Below, piece by piece: positions 27,555-35,494 of a DNA stretch of 64,000 nucleotides. The notes under the pieces are model-generated. The model ran no database searches. It saw only the letters and a list, made by a program, of their open reading frames with translations, and had not been told where the DNA came from. The stretch's first letter is position 1. Every line of letters starts with the position of its first letter. The translations under genes and the position numbers were made by a program. Source of the DNA: Melastoma dodecandrum (Eukaryota > Streptophyta > Magnoliopsida > Myrtales > Melastomataceae); assembly GCA_029817715.1 (NCBI GenBank), contig JARUPY010000313.1, forward strand, positions 144,941 through 208,940, read 5' to 3'.

Positions 27555-28612
27555 GGCGCGCCTCCCATGAGTCGCTGCTCGCCCCTGCGCCGCTCGACCT
27601 GCTGCAAAAGATCGAGCGCCCACAGCACCTGCTCTCCGTATGGCCGCTTCGCCGGCCGCGTATGCGGCGTCACCGCCTCGACGAGGAAGCGCGCCTCCTC
27701 GATCAGCGGCCACGTCCCGTAATCGGCGGACCGGCGCGCCGGCGTCGCCGCGCGGACGAGCAAGGCGAGCTTGCGCGCGCCCGGCACCACCGCGCGGGCA
27801 CTCACCGAGTCGCAGCCGCGTCGTGCCACCTCGCGGCCGATCTCGGCATAGAGCAGCCCCGCCGCGGCGATGCCGGGGCGGCAGGCCAGCGGCAGCGCCG
27901 CGATGCCGGCTTCGCCCGCGCCATAGAGGCGCGACGCCTCGGCGAGAAGGCGGGCGACGAGGTCGCCCAGCGCCGGCGTGAAGGCGGGATCGGCGAGGAA
28001 GGCCTCGGCGTCGATGCCGGCCTCGGCGAGCCAGTCGAGCGGCAGGTAGAGGCGGCCGGCGCGCGCGTCCTCGCCGATGTCGCGGGCGATGTTGGTGAGC
28101 TGCATCGCCGCGCCGAGGTCGCAGGCGCGGGCCAGCGCGACGGGCTCGCGCACGCCCATCACCAGCGCCATCATCACGCCGACCGCGCCGGCGACGCGGG
28201 CGGCATAGGCGTGCAGCTCGGCGAGCGTGGCGTAGCGCCGGCCCTCGGCGTCCCACGCCAGGCCCTCGAGCAGCGCGGCGGGGATCTCGCGCGGGATGTC
28301 GAAGCGCGCCACCGTCTCGGCGAAGGCGCGATCGGCCGGCAGCGGCAGCGGCGTGCCGCGATAGGCGCGATCGAGCCGTTCCTGCAGCCGCTGCAGCACG
28401 GCGCGGCGGCTGCGATCGTGCCCGGTGTCGAGGTCGACCGCGTCGTCGGCGAGGCGGCAGAAGGCGTAGAGCGCCGTCGCCGGCTCGCGCACCGCCTTGG
28501 GCAGCAGGTGCGAGGCGGCGAAGAAGGTGCGCGAGCCCGTCCGCAGCAGCGCGCGGCAGGCGGCGCGATCCTCGCGCGCGACGATCATCGTCTCAGGAAA
28601 AAGCCGTGGCAT
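27533..28612 (-). CDS. crtB: CrtB, phytoene synthase
   Basis: A 359-residue squalene/phytoene synthase. Substrate motifs are ALYAFCRLADDAVD and MQLTNIARDIGEDARAGRLYLP (aspartate-rich). It condenses two geranylgeranyl diphosphates to phytoene. The start overlaps the crtI stop by 20 bases. A basic C-terminal tail ends in PWAAGVD. Confidence 0.95.
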   Translation of the reverse strand: MPRLFPETMIVAREDRAACRALLRTGSRTFFAASHLLPKAVREPATALYAFCRLADDAVDLDTGHDRSRRAVLQRLQERLDRAYRGTPLPLPADRAFAETVARFDIPREIPAALLEGLAWDAEGRRYATLAELHAYAARVAGAVGVMMALVMGVREPVALARACDLGAAMQLTNIARDIGEDARAGRLYLPLDWLAEAGIDAEAFLADPAFTPALGDLVARLLAEASRLYGAGEAGIAALPLACRPGIAAAGLLYAEIGREVARRGCDSVSARAVVPGARKLALLVRAATPARRSADYGTWPLIEEARFLVEAVTPHTRPAKRPYGEQVLWALDLLQQVERRRGEQRLMGGAPWAAGVD

Positions 28613-30134
28613 GGGGGACGACCTTGTCGAGGATGCGGGCGGAGGAGAGGACGCCGGGAAGCCCGGCGCCGGGATGCGTGCCGGCCCCGACGAGGAAGAG
28701 GTTTTCGGCCTCCTCGCTGACGTTGTGCGGGCGGAACCAGGCGCTCTGCGTCAAGACCGGCTCGAGGCCGAAGGCGGCGCCGTTGAGCGAGGAGAGATCG
28801 TCGGCGAAATCCTGCGGCGTCATCATGCGCGAGGTGACGACGTTGTCGGCGAGCCCCGGCAGCAGCGTCGCCTCGAGCTTGTCGGCGCTCGCGCGGCGAT
28901 AGCGCTCGGCGGCGAGCCCCCAATCGGTGCCGCTCTGCAGGTTCGGCACCGGCGACAGCACGTAGAACGCGTCGCAGCCGTCGGGCGCCAGGTTCGGGTC
29001 GGTGGCCGTCGGGCGATGCAGGTAGAGCGAGAAATCGTCGGCGAGATGCTTGTGCGTGAAGATGTCGTCGAGCAGGCCGCGATAGCGCGGCCCCAGCACG
29101 ATCGTGTGATGCGCAACGTTCTCGTAGCGCCGCTTGGTCCCGAAATACCAGACGAAGAGGCCCATCGAGTAGCGCGCCTTCTCGAGGCGCTTGTCGGTCC
29201 AGCGCTTGCGCGCCGACGCCGGCAGAAGATGCCGGTAGGTCGTGGCCGAATCCGCATTCGAGACGACGATGTCGGCGGCGATCGTCTCGCCGTCGGCGAG
29301 CCGCACGCCGGTCGCGCGGCCTTTCTCCAATAGGATTTCGTCGACCGCGGCGCGGGTGCGCAGCGCACCGCCCTGCCCTTCGATCAGGCCGGCGAGCCCG
29401 CTCACCAGCCGCCCCGTGCCGCCCATCGCGAAATGCACGCCCCAGCGCCGCTCCAGGAAGCAGATCAGGCAATAGATCGAGGTGGCGGAGAACGGGTTGC
29501 CGCCGATCAGCAGCGGGTGGAACGAGAAGATCGTGCGGAGCCGCTCGTCCTTCATGAAGCTCGACACGTAGCCGTAGACGGACCGGTGGCTCCTCAGCTT
29601 CACCATCGCCGGCACGATGGCCGCCATGTCGCGCCAGGACGAGAAGGGCACGTCGCCGAGCTCCTCGAACCCGATGCGGAAGATCTGTTCGGAGGCCGCC
29701 ATGAAGCGCTCGTAGCCGGCGACGTCGTCGGGCGAGCAGCGCGCGACCTCGGCGCGCATTGCCTCCGCGTCGCCGGTGTAGTGGAACACGTCGCCGCTCT
29801 CGAAGCGGATTTCGTAGAACGGCGAGACCGGCCGCAGCTCGACGTCGTCGGCGAGCCGCTTGCCGGCGAGAGCCCACAGCTCCTCGAACAGGAACGGCGC
29901 GGTGACGATGGTCGGTCCGGCATCGAAGGTGAAGCCGTCCTGCCTGAAGACCGCCGCGCGACCGCCGAGCAGCGCGCGTTTCTCCAGCACGGTGACGCGA
30001 TAGCCGCGCGCGCCGAGCCGCACCGCCGCCGCCAGCCCGCCGAAGCCGCTGCCGATGACGACGGCATGCGGACGCCCGTCGCCCGCCTTCGGCGCAACAG
30101 GGGGCAGATCGGCGTCGAGGGTCGCCAGGGTCAT
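28593..30134 (-). CDS. crtI: CrtI, phytoene desaturase
   Basis: A 513-residue FAD enzyme that introduces the conjugated double bonds of lycopene or neurosporene. The dinucleotide motif VIGSGFGGLAAAVRLGARGYRV is near the N-terminus, and LFLVGAGTHPGAGLPGVLSSARI closes the FAD domain at the C-terminus. A PpsR-type palindrome ends ten bases upstream of the ATG. It is the first gene of crtIB. Confidence 0.95.
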   Translation of the reverse strand: MTLATLDADLPPVAPKAGDGRPHAVVIGSGFGGLAAAVRLGARGYRVTVLEKRALLGGRAAVFRQDGFTFDAGPTIVTAPFLFEELWALAGKRLADDVELRPVSPFYEIRFESGDVFHYTGDAEAMRAEVARCSPDDVAGYERFMAASEQIFRIGFEELGDVPFSSWRDMAAIVPAMVKLRSHRSVYGYVSSFMKDERLRTIFSFHPLLIGGNPFSATSIYCLICFLERRWGVHFAMGGTGRLVSGLAGLIEGQGGALRTRAAVDEILLEKGRATGVRLADGETIAADIVVSNADSATTYRHLLPASARKRWTDKRLEKARYSMGLFVWYFGTKRRYENVAHHTIVLGPRYRGLLDDIFTHKHLADDFSLYLHRPTATDPNLAPDGCDAFYVLSPVPNLQSGTDWGLAAERYRRASADKLEATLLPGLADNVVTSRMMTPQDFADDLSSLNGAAFGLEPVLTQSAWFRPHNVSEEAENLFLVGAGTHPGAGLPGVLSSARILDKVVPHATAFS

Positions 30135-30143
30135 GAGGGTAGG

Positions 30144-30161
30144 TGTAACACGAAGTTGACA
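30144..30161. promoter_or_regulatory. PpsR/CrtJ binding site upstream of crtI
   Basis: TGT at 30144-30146 and ACA at 30159-30161, an exact TGT-N12-ACA palindrome, ten bases before the crtI ATG. Binding here would block the crtIB promoter or its early transcript. It also lies in the shared 236-base region with the divergent bicupin gene. Confidence 0.8.
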
Positions 30162-30370
30162 CTTGGCGAGGCGTTTCTTGCGTCAGTCTCATGCCTTTGT
30201 CGAAAGGTCGCCGTGTGCGCCGCCTATCGGCCTACCCGATCACTGTTGTCGGCATTTCCGGCGTTCCGTCGCCGTGCCGCTGTGCTCAAAACTGACGGTC
30301 AGACTGCGGCCGCGACGGTCGCGACACGTCGAGAGCGGATCGACCCTCTCGATCAGGGAGGGCCATCACG

Positions 30371-31570
30371 ATGGATCGACGTTCATTTCTCGGCAGCGCG
30401 GCGATCGGAGCCGGCGGCCTTGCGGCGCTCGCCAGCACGGCGCGCGCGGAAGGCGAGGCCTATGCCTCGGGCTCGGACAAGGGCAAGCCGGGCGAGGGCG
30501 GCGCGGCGCGCAACTCCGTCGAGCTGCCGCCGGGCGCCAAGGTCGCCTACCACAATCCGCAGGACGTCGGCGCGATGCCCGACTTCCACTACGCGATGGA
30601 CGCGACGGCGCCGAAGATCACCTCCGGCGGCTGGGCCAAGGAGGCCACCGTCCACCAGTTCCCCATCAGCAAGGGGATCGCGGGTGTGCATATGTTCCTC
30701 GATCCGGGCGCATCGCGCGAGCTGCACTGGCATGCGATCGCCGCGGAATGGGCCTACGTGATCGACGGTCGCTGCCAGACCGTGGTGCTGGATCCCTCCG
30801 GGGCCAGCGAGATCAACAATTACGAGCCGGGCGATCTCTGGTTCTTCCCGAAAGGGCACGGTCATTCGATCCAGACGATCGGCGACAAGCCGTGCCATTT
30901 CATCCTGTCGTTCGACAACGGCGCGTTCTCGGAACACGGCACGTTCTCGATCACCGACTGGGTCAACGTCACGCCGAAGGAGATGCTGGCGCTCGACTTC
31001 GGCATTCCGAAGGACGCCTTCGACGCCTTCCCGAAGGGCGAGACCTACATCCAGTCCGGCCCGGTCATCCCGGTCTCCGAGGCGCTCGACGCGCCGTGGC
31101 CGCGCGAGTCGACCCACAAGTTCCGCCTGACCACCGATCCGCGCGCCGTGCGCGACTTCGACGGCGGCACCTTCCGGCTGGCGACGGTCGACGAATGGCC
31201 GGTCTCGAAGTCGATGTCGGGCGGCGTGATGACGATCCGGCCCGGCCAGATGCGCAAGTTCCATTGGAACGTGAACGCCAACGAGTGGCACTTCTACCTG
31301 AAGGGCAAGGGCCAGGTGGCTTTGTTCGGCTCGGGCGGTCGCGGCAAGGTCGCGGAGTTCCAGCCCGGCGACGTGGCCTACATCCCGATGGGCTTCGGCC
31401 ACGCGATCAAGAACGTCGGCGACGGGGATCTGGAGATCATCCAGACCTGGGACAACGGCAAGTTCGAGGAGATCGACCTCGACGCCTGGATCAAGGCCAG
31501 CCCGAACTACCTCGTGGCCAACAACTTCGCCGGCGTGCCGGAAGGGACGATCGACAAGCTGAAGGGATGA
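30371..31570 (+). CDS. Bicupin oxalate decarboxylase-family protein, exported by Tat
   Basis: A 399-residue two-cupin protein with a twin-arginine signal (DRRSFLGSAAIG), so probably periplasmic. Oxalate decarboxylases convert oxalate to formate and CO2. Cupin 1 keeps the metal set His119, His121, Glu126 and His165; the spacing before Glu is one residue longer than in Bacillus OxdC. The lid over site 1 reads SEHGT (187-191) in place of SENST, keeping the glutamate. In cupin 2 the second histidine is Asn300 (H298-W-N300, Glu305, His344), so the second metal site may be weak or absent. Activity as decarboxylase, oxidase or sugar-binding protein cannot be told apart here. Confidence 0.88.
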   Translation: MDRRSFLGSAAIGAGGLAALASTARAEGEAYASGSDKGKPGEGGAARNSVELPPGAKVAYHNPQDVGAMPDFHYAMDATAPKITSGGWAKEATVHQFPISKGIAGVHMFLDPGASRELHWHAIAAEWAYVIDGRCQTVVLDPSGASEINNYEPGDLWFFPKGHGHSIQTIGDKPCHFILSFDNGAFSEHGTFSITDWVNVTPKEMLALDFGIPKDAFDAFPKGETYIQSGPVIPVSEALDAPWPRESTHKFRLTTDPRAVRDFDGGTFRLATVDEWPVSKSMSGGVMTIRPGQMRKFHWNVNANEWHFYLKGKGQVALFGSGGRGKVAEFQPGDVAYIPMGFGHAIKNVGDGDLEIIQTWDNGKFEEIDLDAWIKASPNYLVANNFAGVPEGTIDKLKG

Positions 31571-31643
31571 GGCGGCACGGCGGCGCCTCAAGGGGCGCCG
31601 ACGGACGCATCTAACCGCTTAAGGTCGACGGATTGTCATCAAA

Positions 31644-31661
31644 CCTTCTCGAAAGAGAAGG
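31644..31661. terminator. Bidirectional terminator between bicupin gene and bchO
   Basis: A perfect seven-base stem CCTTCTC / GAGAAGG with a GAAA tetraloop in the gap between convergent genes. On the + strand TCTTCC follows, on the - strand TTTGAT. A likely two-way terminator. Confidence 0.75.
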
Positions 31662-31696
31662 TCTTCCGTCCAACCATACGTGCGCCGTCTACGCGA

Positions 31697-32620
31697 TCAC
31701 CCCGCGGGCTGGTCCGCCGCCTCGGTGATCGCGCCCACGTCCCGCGCGAACTTGTGCACGATCTCCGCCACCGCCTCCGGCACCTCCTCGTGCGAGAGGT
31801 GGCCGTGGCCGCGCATGATCTCGACTTTTGCCGTCGGCGCCATGGCGCGGACCTTGAACGCGTCCTCGGACTTGATCGCCTTGTCGCCGGTGTTGGCGAC
31901 GAGCAGCAGCGGCACGTCGAGCATGTGTATGTCGCGCGCCAGCGGCTGCAGGTCCCAGCTCGCCATCATGCCGAGGGCGGCGGCGACATGGTCGGGCGAG
32001 GCGACCAGCGTGCGATAGTGCTCGACGCCCTCGGCATCGATCGTCGAGCCGGTGTTGCGGATGAGCCGCTCGACCGCCGCGCGCTCGCTGGCCCGCCAGG
32101 CGAAGAGGCGCGGCATCAGCGGATTGAGGAACAAGAGCTTGGCGAGCGGCGAGAGGACTTTGGCGGCCTCCCCGCCATACGGCGTGAGCGCGCCGTTGAG
32201 GCTGACTAGCCCCTTCGGATGGATGCGGCAGTCGAGCGCCATGCGGATCATCACAGCTGCGCCCGCGGAGTGGCCGGCGACGAGCACGGGATCGATGCCG
32301 ATCTCCTGCAGCAGCTGGCAGACGCCGGCCGCCATGCCCGGCAGCTCGAGCAGGCTCTGCGGCGGCCGCTGCGTGAAGCCGTGCCCCGGCAGGTCGAGCG
32401 CGACGAGGCGGAAGTGCGGCGCCAGCAGCGGCACGAGCCCGCGCCAGGAGTGCGTCGCGGAGCCGGTGCCGTGCAGCAGCACGAAGGCCGGCTTCGTCGC
32501 GTCGCCCATCATCTGCACGTGCCAGTCGAGGCCGGCGGCGCGCACGAAGCGGCTGGCGTCGCGGTTCGGCCAGGCCTGGCCGTCGCGCTCGAAATCGAGC
32601 GAGCGGGGAGCAAAGAACAT
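31697..32620 (-). CDS. bchO: BchO, alpha/beta hydrolase of the Mg-chelatase cluster
   Basis: A 307-residue alpha/beta hydrolase. PNRDASRFVRAAGLDWHVQMMG followed by LLHGTGSATHSWRGLVPLLA is the BchO signature, with the nucleophile in AGHSAGAAVMIRMAL and a C-terminal histidine in RGHGHLSHEEVPE. BchO is needed for normal Mg insertion, but its exact role is not settled. Its start overlaps the stop of an additional hydrolase (TGATG). Confidence 0.93.
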   Translation of the reverse strand: MFFAPRSLDFERDGQAWPNRDASRFVRAAGLDWHVQMMGDATKPAFVLLHGTGSATHSWRGLVPLLAPHFRLVALDLPGHGFTQRPPQSLLELPGMAAGVCQLLQEIGIDPVLVAGHSAGAAVMIRMALDCRIHPKGLVSLNGALTPYGGEAAKVLSPLAKLLFLNPLMPRLFAWRASERAAVERLIRNTGSTIDAEGVEHYRTLVASPDHVAAALGMMASWDLQPLARDIHMLDVPLLLVANTGDKAIKSEDAFKVRAMAPTAKVEIMRGHGHLSHEEVPEAVAEIVHKFARDVGAITEAADQPAG

Positions 32621-33639
32621 CAGCCGGCCACCGTGTCGAGGAAGGCATCGTAGGCGGCGGTGACCGTATCGAGGGTCTCGAAGTGCGGCATCGCACCGGT
32701 CTGGAACACGTCGATCGTCCAGCCCGGCCGGCCCTCGACCTCGGTCTTGCGCTTGTAGTCGACGAAGTCGCCGCGCACGCCGTGCGCCATCCACACCGGC
32801 ATCGCGAGCTGCTTGTAGAGCGTCAGCGCGTCCTTCGAGAACAGGAAGCCGGCGAGGAAGGAGAACGGCGCGTGCTCGGCGTCCTGCTGGTGCGCCGACG
32901 CCCAGCCGTAGTCGAGCAGCCCCTCGTCGATCCGTTTGGAGCCGAACGTCTTCTCGAGAAAGAAGCGCATCGACACGCGGCTGGTCAGCGCGTCGAACAG
33001 CGGGCGCCCCCAGGCCGGGAACGAGACGACGTCGCGCACCGACGGCTTGCCGTAGGTCGAGCCGGCCGGCCCCTCGACCTCGCGGCGCGAGTCGAAGCCC
33101 GTCGGCGCGATCAGCCCCAGGCTGCGGAAATAGGTCGGATGGTCGGTCGCCGCGCGCGCCGCGAATTCGCAGGACAGCGACAGCGCCACCATGTCGATTG
33201 GGAAGGCGCCGTGCGTCGCCCTGATCTGCTCGATCATCGCGATCAGCGCGTCGGTCATCAGGCGCGGCGTGTAGATGCGGTCGCGCCGGTCGGAGAGGCC
33301 GTAGCCCGGCAGGTCGAGCGCGTAGACGGGTCGACTTTTGGCGTAATGCGCGAACAGCGGGCGCACCTCGTAGGCGGAGGCGGCCGCGTTGACGCTGTGC
33401 ACGAGCAGCAGCGGCACGCCCTCCGAGGGGCCGGCCGCATAGGTCGCCAGCTCGCCGAACGGCACCTTCAGGGGCGTCATCTCGGCATCGAGCGGCAGGT
33501 CGAGCGGCACGTCGTGCGGCGCCTTCAGCGCAGCCGACCCGAGCCAGCCGGCCGACAGGCCGAGCGGGATCAGGCTCCAGGTGGCCGCTCGCCTAAGCGG
33601 GCTGCGGGGCTCACGAAACGTGGGGAGAGGAAAGTCCAT
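32620..33639 (-). CDS. Membrane-anchored alpha/beta hydrolase between bchD and bchO
   Basis: A 339-residue alpha/beta hydrolase distinct from BchO. A hydrophobic helix near residues 18-36 suggests a membrane anchor. LLLVHSVNAAASAYEVRPLF and YALDLPGYGLSDRRDR are typical hydrolase segments. The nucleophile elbow reads ALSLSCE rather than G-x-S-x-G, and a likely catalytic histidine is in GAMPHFETLD. It sits between bchD and bchO, where these are usually adjacent, and is coupled to bchO. The substrate is unknown; a role in pigment or lipid handling is inferred only. Confidence 0.85.
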   Translation of the reverse strand: MDFPLPTFREPRSPLRRAATWSLIPLGLSAGWLGSAALKAPHDVPLDLPLDAEMTPLKVPFGELATYAAGPSEGVPLLLVHSVNAAASAYEVRPLFAHYAKSRPVYALDLPGYGLSDRRDRIYTPRLMTDALIAMIEQIRATHGAFPIDMVALSLSCEFAARAATDHPTYFRSLGLIAPTGFDSRREVEGPAGSTYGKPSVRDVVSFPAWGRPLFDALTSRVSMRFFLEKTFGSKRIDEGLLDYGWASAHQQDAEHAPFSFLAGFLFSKDALTLYKQLAMPVWMAHGVRGDFVDYKRKTEVEGRPGWTIDVFQTGAMPHFETLDTVTAAYDAFLDTVAG

Positions 33640-33679
33640 CCGGCGTCCTTGTTGGGCACCGGACAACGTCACAGCGCGC

Positions 33680-35494
33680 TCAAATGTTGCCCGCCCGCAG
33701 CGTAGCGGCACTTGGCGTCGCGGCCATGACGGCGCGCGACACGCCCTGGGCGTCGGCGTAGGGGAGCGGGATGTAGCGCGCGCCCATGGCGCTGGCGAGG
33801 CGGGCGGCGGCCTCGCCGGGGCGCGGGGCGGTGTCGAGCACCAGCGTTGCGCCGCCGACGAGCCGTAGGGCGCGGGCGGCGGCCATCGCCTCGGCCTCGG
33901 CCTCGGCGCGACCCGGGCGGCCGCCGCGCCCGACATTGGCCTTGCCGTCCGTCATCACCACGACGACGGGCGCCTGCCCGCGGCGCCGCCCGGCGTCGGC
34001 GACCTGCGCGGCGAGCTCGAGGCCGGCGGCGAGCGGCGTGCCGCCGCCCCCCGCCTGCCCGGCCAGCGCGCGCTTGGCGCGCACCAGCGAGCGGGTCGGC
34101 GGCAGGATCAGCTCGGCGCCGTTGCCGCGGAAGGCGATCAGCGCGACCTGGTCGCGGCGGACGTAGCACTCGGCGAGGATCAGCTCGACCGCGCCCTTGA
34201 CCTCGGCGAGCCGGTGCAGGGCCGACGAGCCCGAGGCATCGACGACGAAGAGGGTGAGCGTCTCGCTCTTCTCCTTGAAGCGCGCGACGCGGAAATCCTC
34301 GCGGCGGACGAGGATGCGGTTGGGGGTGGCTGGCGCAGTGGCGCGGCGCAGCCGCTGCCAGGGAGCGGCGGCGCGCAGCGTCTCGACGACGGCGAGGCGC
34401 ACGCCGTGGCCCGGCGCGCCGCGGCGCACGCCGGCCGGGCGGCCGCGCTTCAATGAGGCGCGGGTGACGCCGGCGCGGCCGGGCGCGCTCTGCCGGCCGC
34501 CCGCGGCCGCGGCGGCGCCGAGCGCGGCAAGGAGGTCGGCGGGGATGGCGGCGCGCGTCGCCTCGACGACGAGGTCGCTCAAGTCCTGGTCTCCCGTCCC
34601 AGGCTCGGCGTCCGAGGGCTGCTCGGGCGGCGTCTCCGCAGGGTTCTCCTCGGCCTGCTCGGGCTCCTGCGCCTCCGGCGGCGCCGGCAGCTGCGTCGCG
34701 CGCGGCGCGATCACCAGCGCGGCGGCGAGCGCGAGATCGTCGGCCGCGACGGCCCCGCGTCCGGCGAGCGCGGCCGCCGCCTCGGCGGCGCGCAGCGTCA
34801 GCCCGGCGATGCGCAGCGACGGCACGCCGAAGGCGAGGCCCGCCGCGGCGATCGCCTCGACGACGTCGTCGGCAGCCACGACCGCCGGCAGGCGGGTGCG
34901 GGCGGCGGCGATGTCTGAGGGGGCGTCGGCGGCGAGCGCGGCGAGGTCGTCCGGCCGGAGGCCGGCGAGATCGAGCGCGAAGGCGAGCCGCTCCGAGAGC
35001 GCGGCGGGCGCCCGCTCGTCGTCGATCCCCTCGTCGAGCAGGACGCAGGTGAAGCGCGCATCCGCCCTGGCGGCGATGCCGTCGCGCTCGACGACGATCT
35101 CGCCCGAATCGAGCGCGCCAGCGACGAGCCCGGCGACGCCGGCGGCCAGCCGCTCGGCCATCGGCACGACGAGGACGCCGCCCGCGGCCTCCGCCAGGAG
35201 GCCGCGCTCGGCGACCGGCCGCCCCGCCGCCAGCGTCGCGGCGAGGTCGAGGCCGCCGATCAGGCGGCCCTCGGCCACGCCAGGGGGCAGCCTGCGCCAG
35301 GGCGGCGACGGCGCGCCCGCAGGCGCGGCGGTGGCGAGATGGGCGCGGAGCGCCGCGAGCCAGGCGTCGCGAGCCGGCCCCGCCGGCGCGCGCAGCGTGG
35401 CGCCGCCGAGGCCGGGGTCGACGGCGAGCAGCGCGGCGGCGAGCGGGGCCAGACCGTCTCCCGCGTGCGGGAGACGGGGCGCCTCATCCGCCAT
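33680..35494 (-). CDS. bchD: BchD, magnesium chelatase subunit D
   Basis: A 604-residue subunit of the Mg-protoporphyrin chelatase. The N-terminal AAA+-like half lacks an intact P-loop, as in BchD; a Pro/Glu-rich linker lies at about residues 272-300. The C-terminal von Willebrand A domain has the MIDAS motif FVVDASGSS and VVVMTDGKAN. It needs BchI and BchH, neither of which is in the window. Its first codons overlap the end of the acyl-CoA ligase gene by 11 bases. Confidence 0.94.
   Translation of the reverse strand: MADEAPRLPHAGDGLAPLAAALLAVDPGLGGATLRAPAGPARDAWLAALRAHLATAAPAGAPSPPWRRLPPGVAEGRLIGGLDLAATLAAGRPVAERGLLAEAAGGVLVVPMAERLAAGVAGLVAGALDSGEIVVERDGIAARADARFTCVLLDEGIDDERAPAALSERLAFALDLAGLRPDDLAALAADAPSDIAAARTRLPAVVAADDVVEAIAAAGLAFGVPSLRIAGLTLRAAEAAAALAGRGAVAADDLALAAALVIAPRATQLPAPPEAQEPEQAEENPAETPPEQPSDAEPGTGDQDLSDLVVEATRAAIPADLLAALGAAAAAGGRQSAPGRAGVTRASLKRGRPAGVRRGAPGHGVRLAVVETLRAAAPWQRLRRATAPATPNRILVRREDFRVARFKEKSETLTLFVVDASGSSALHRLAEVKGAVELILAECYVRRDQVALIAFRGNGAELILPPTRSLVRAKRALAGQAGGGGTPLAAGLELAAQVADAGRRRGQAPVVVVMTDGKANVGRGGRPGRAEAEAEAMAAARALRLVGGATLVLDTAPRPGEAAARLASAMGARYIPLPYADAQGVSRAVMAATPSAATLRAGNI

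Noticed and set aside
30280..30302. A second possible PpsR site near TGTGCTCAAAACTGACG.
   Set aside because: The spacing between half-sites is eleven, not twelve, and the last half-site is imperfect.
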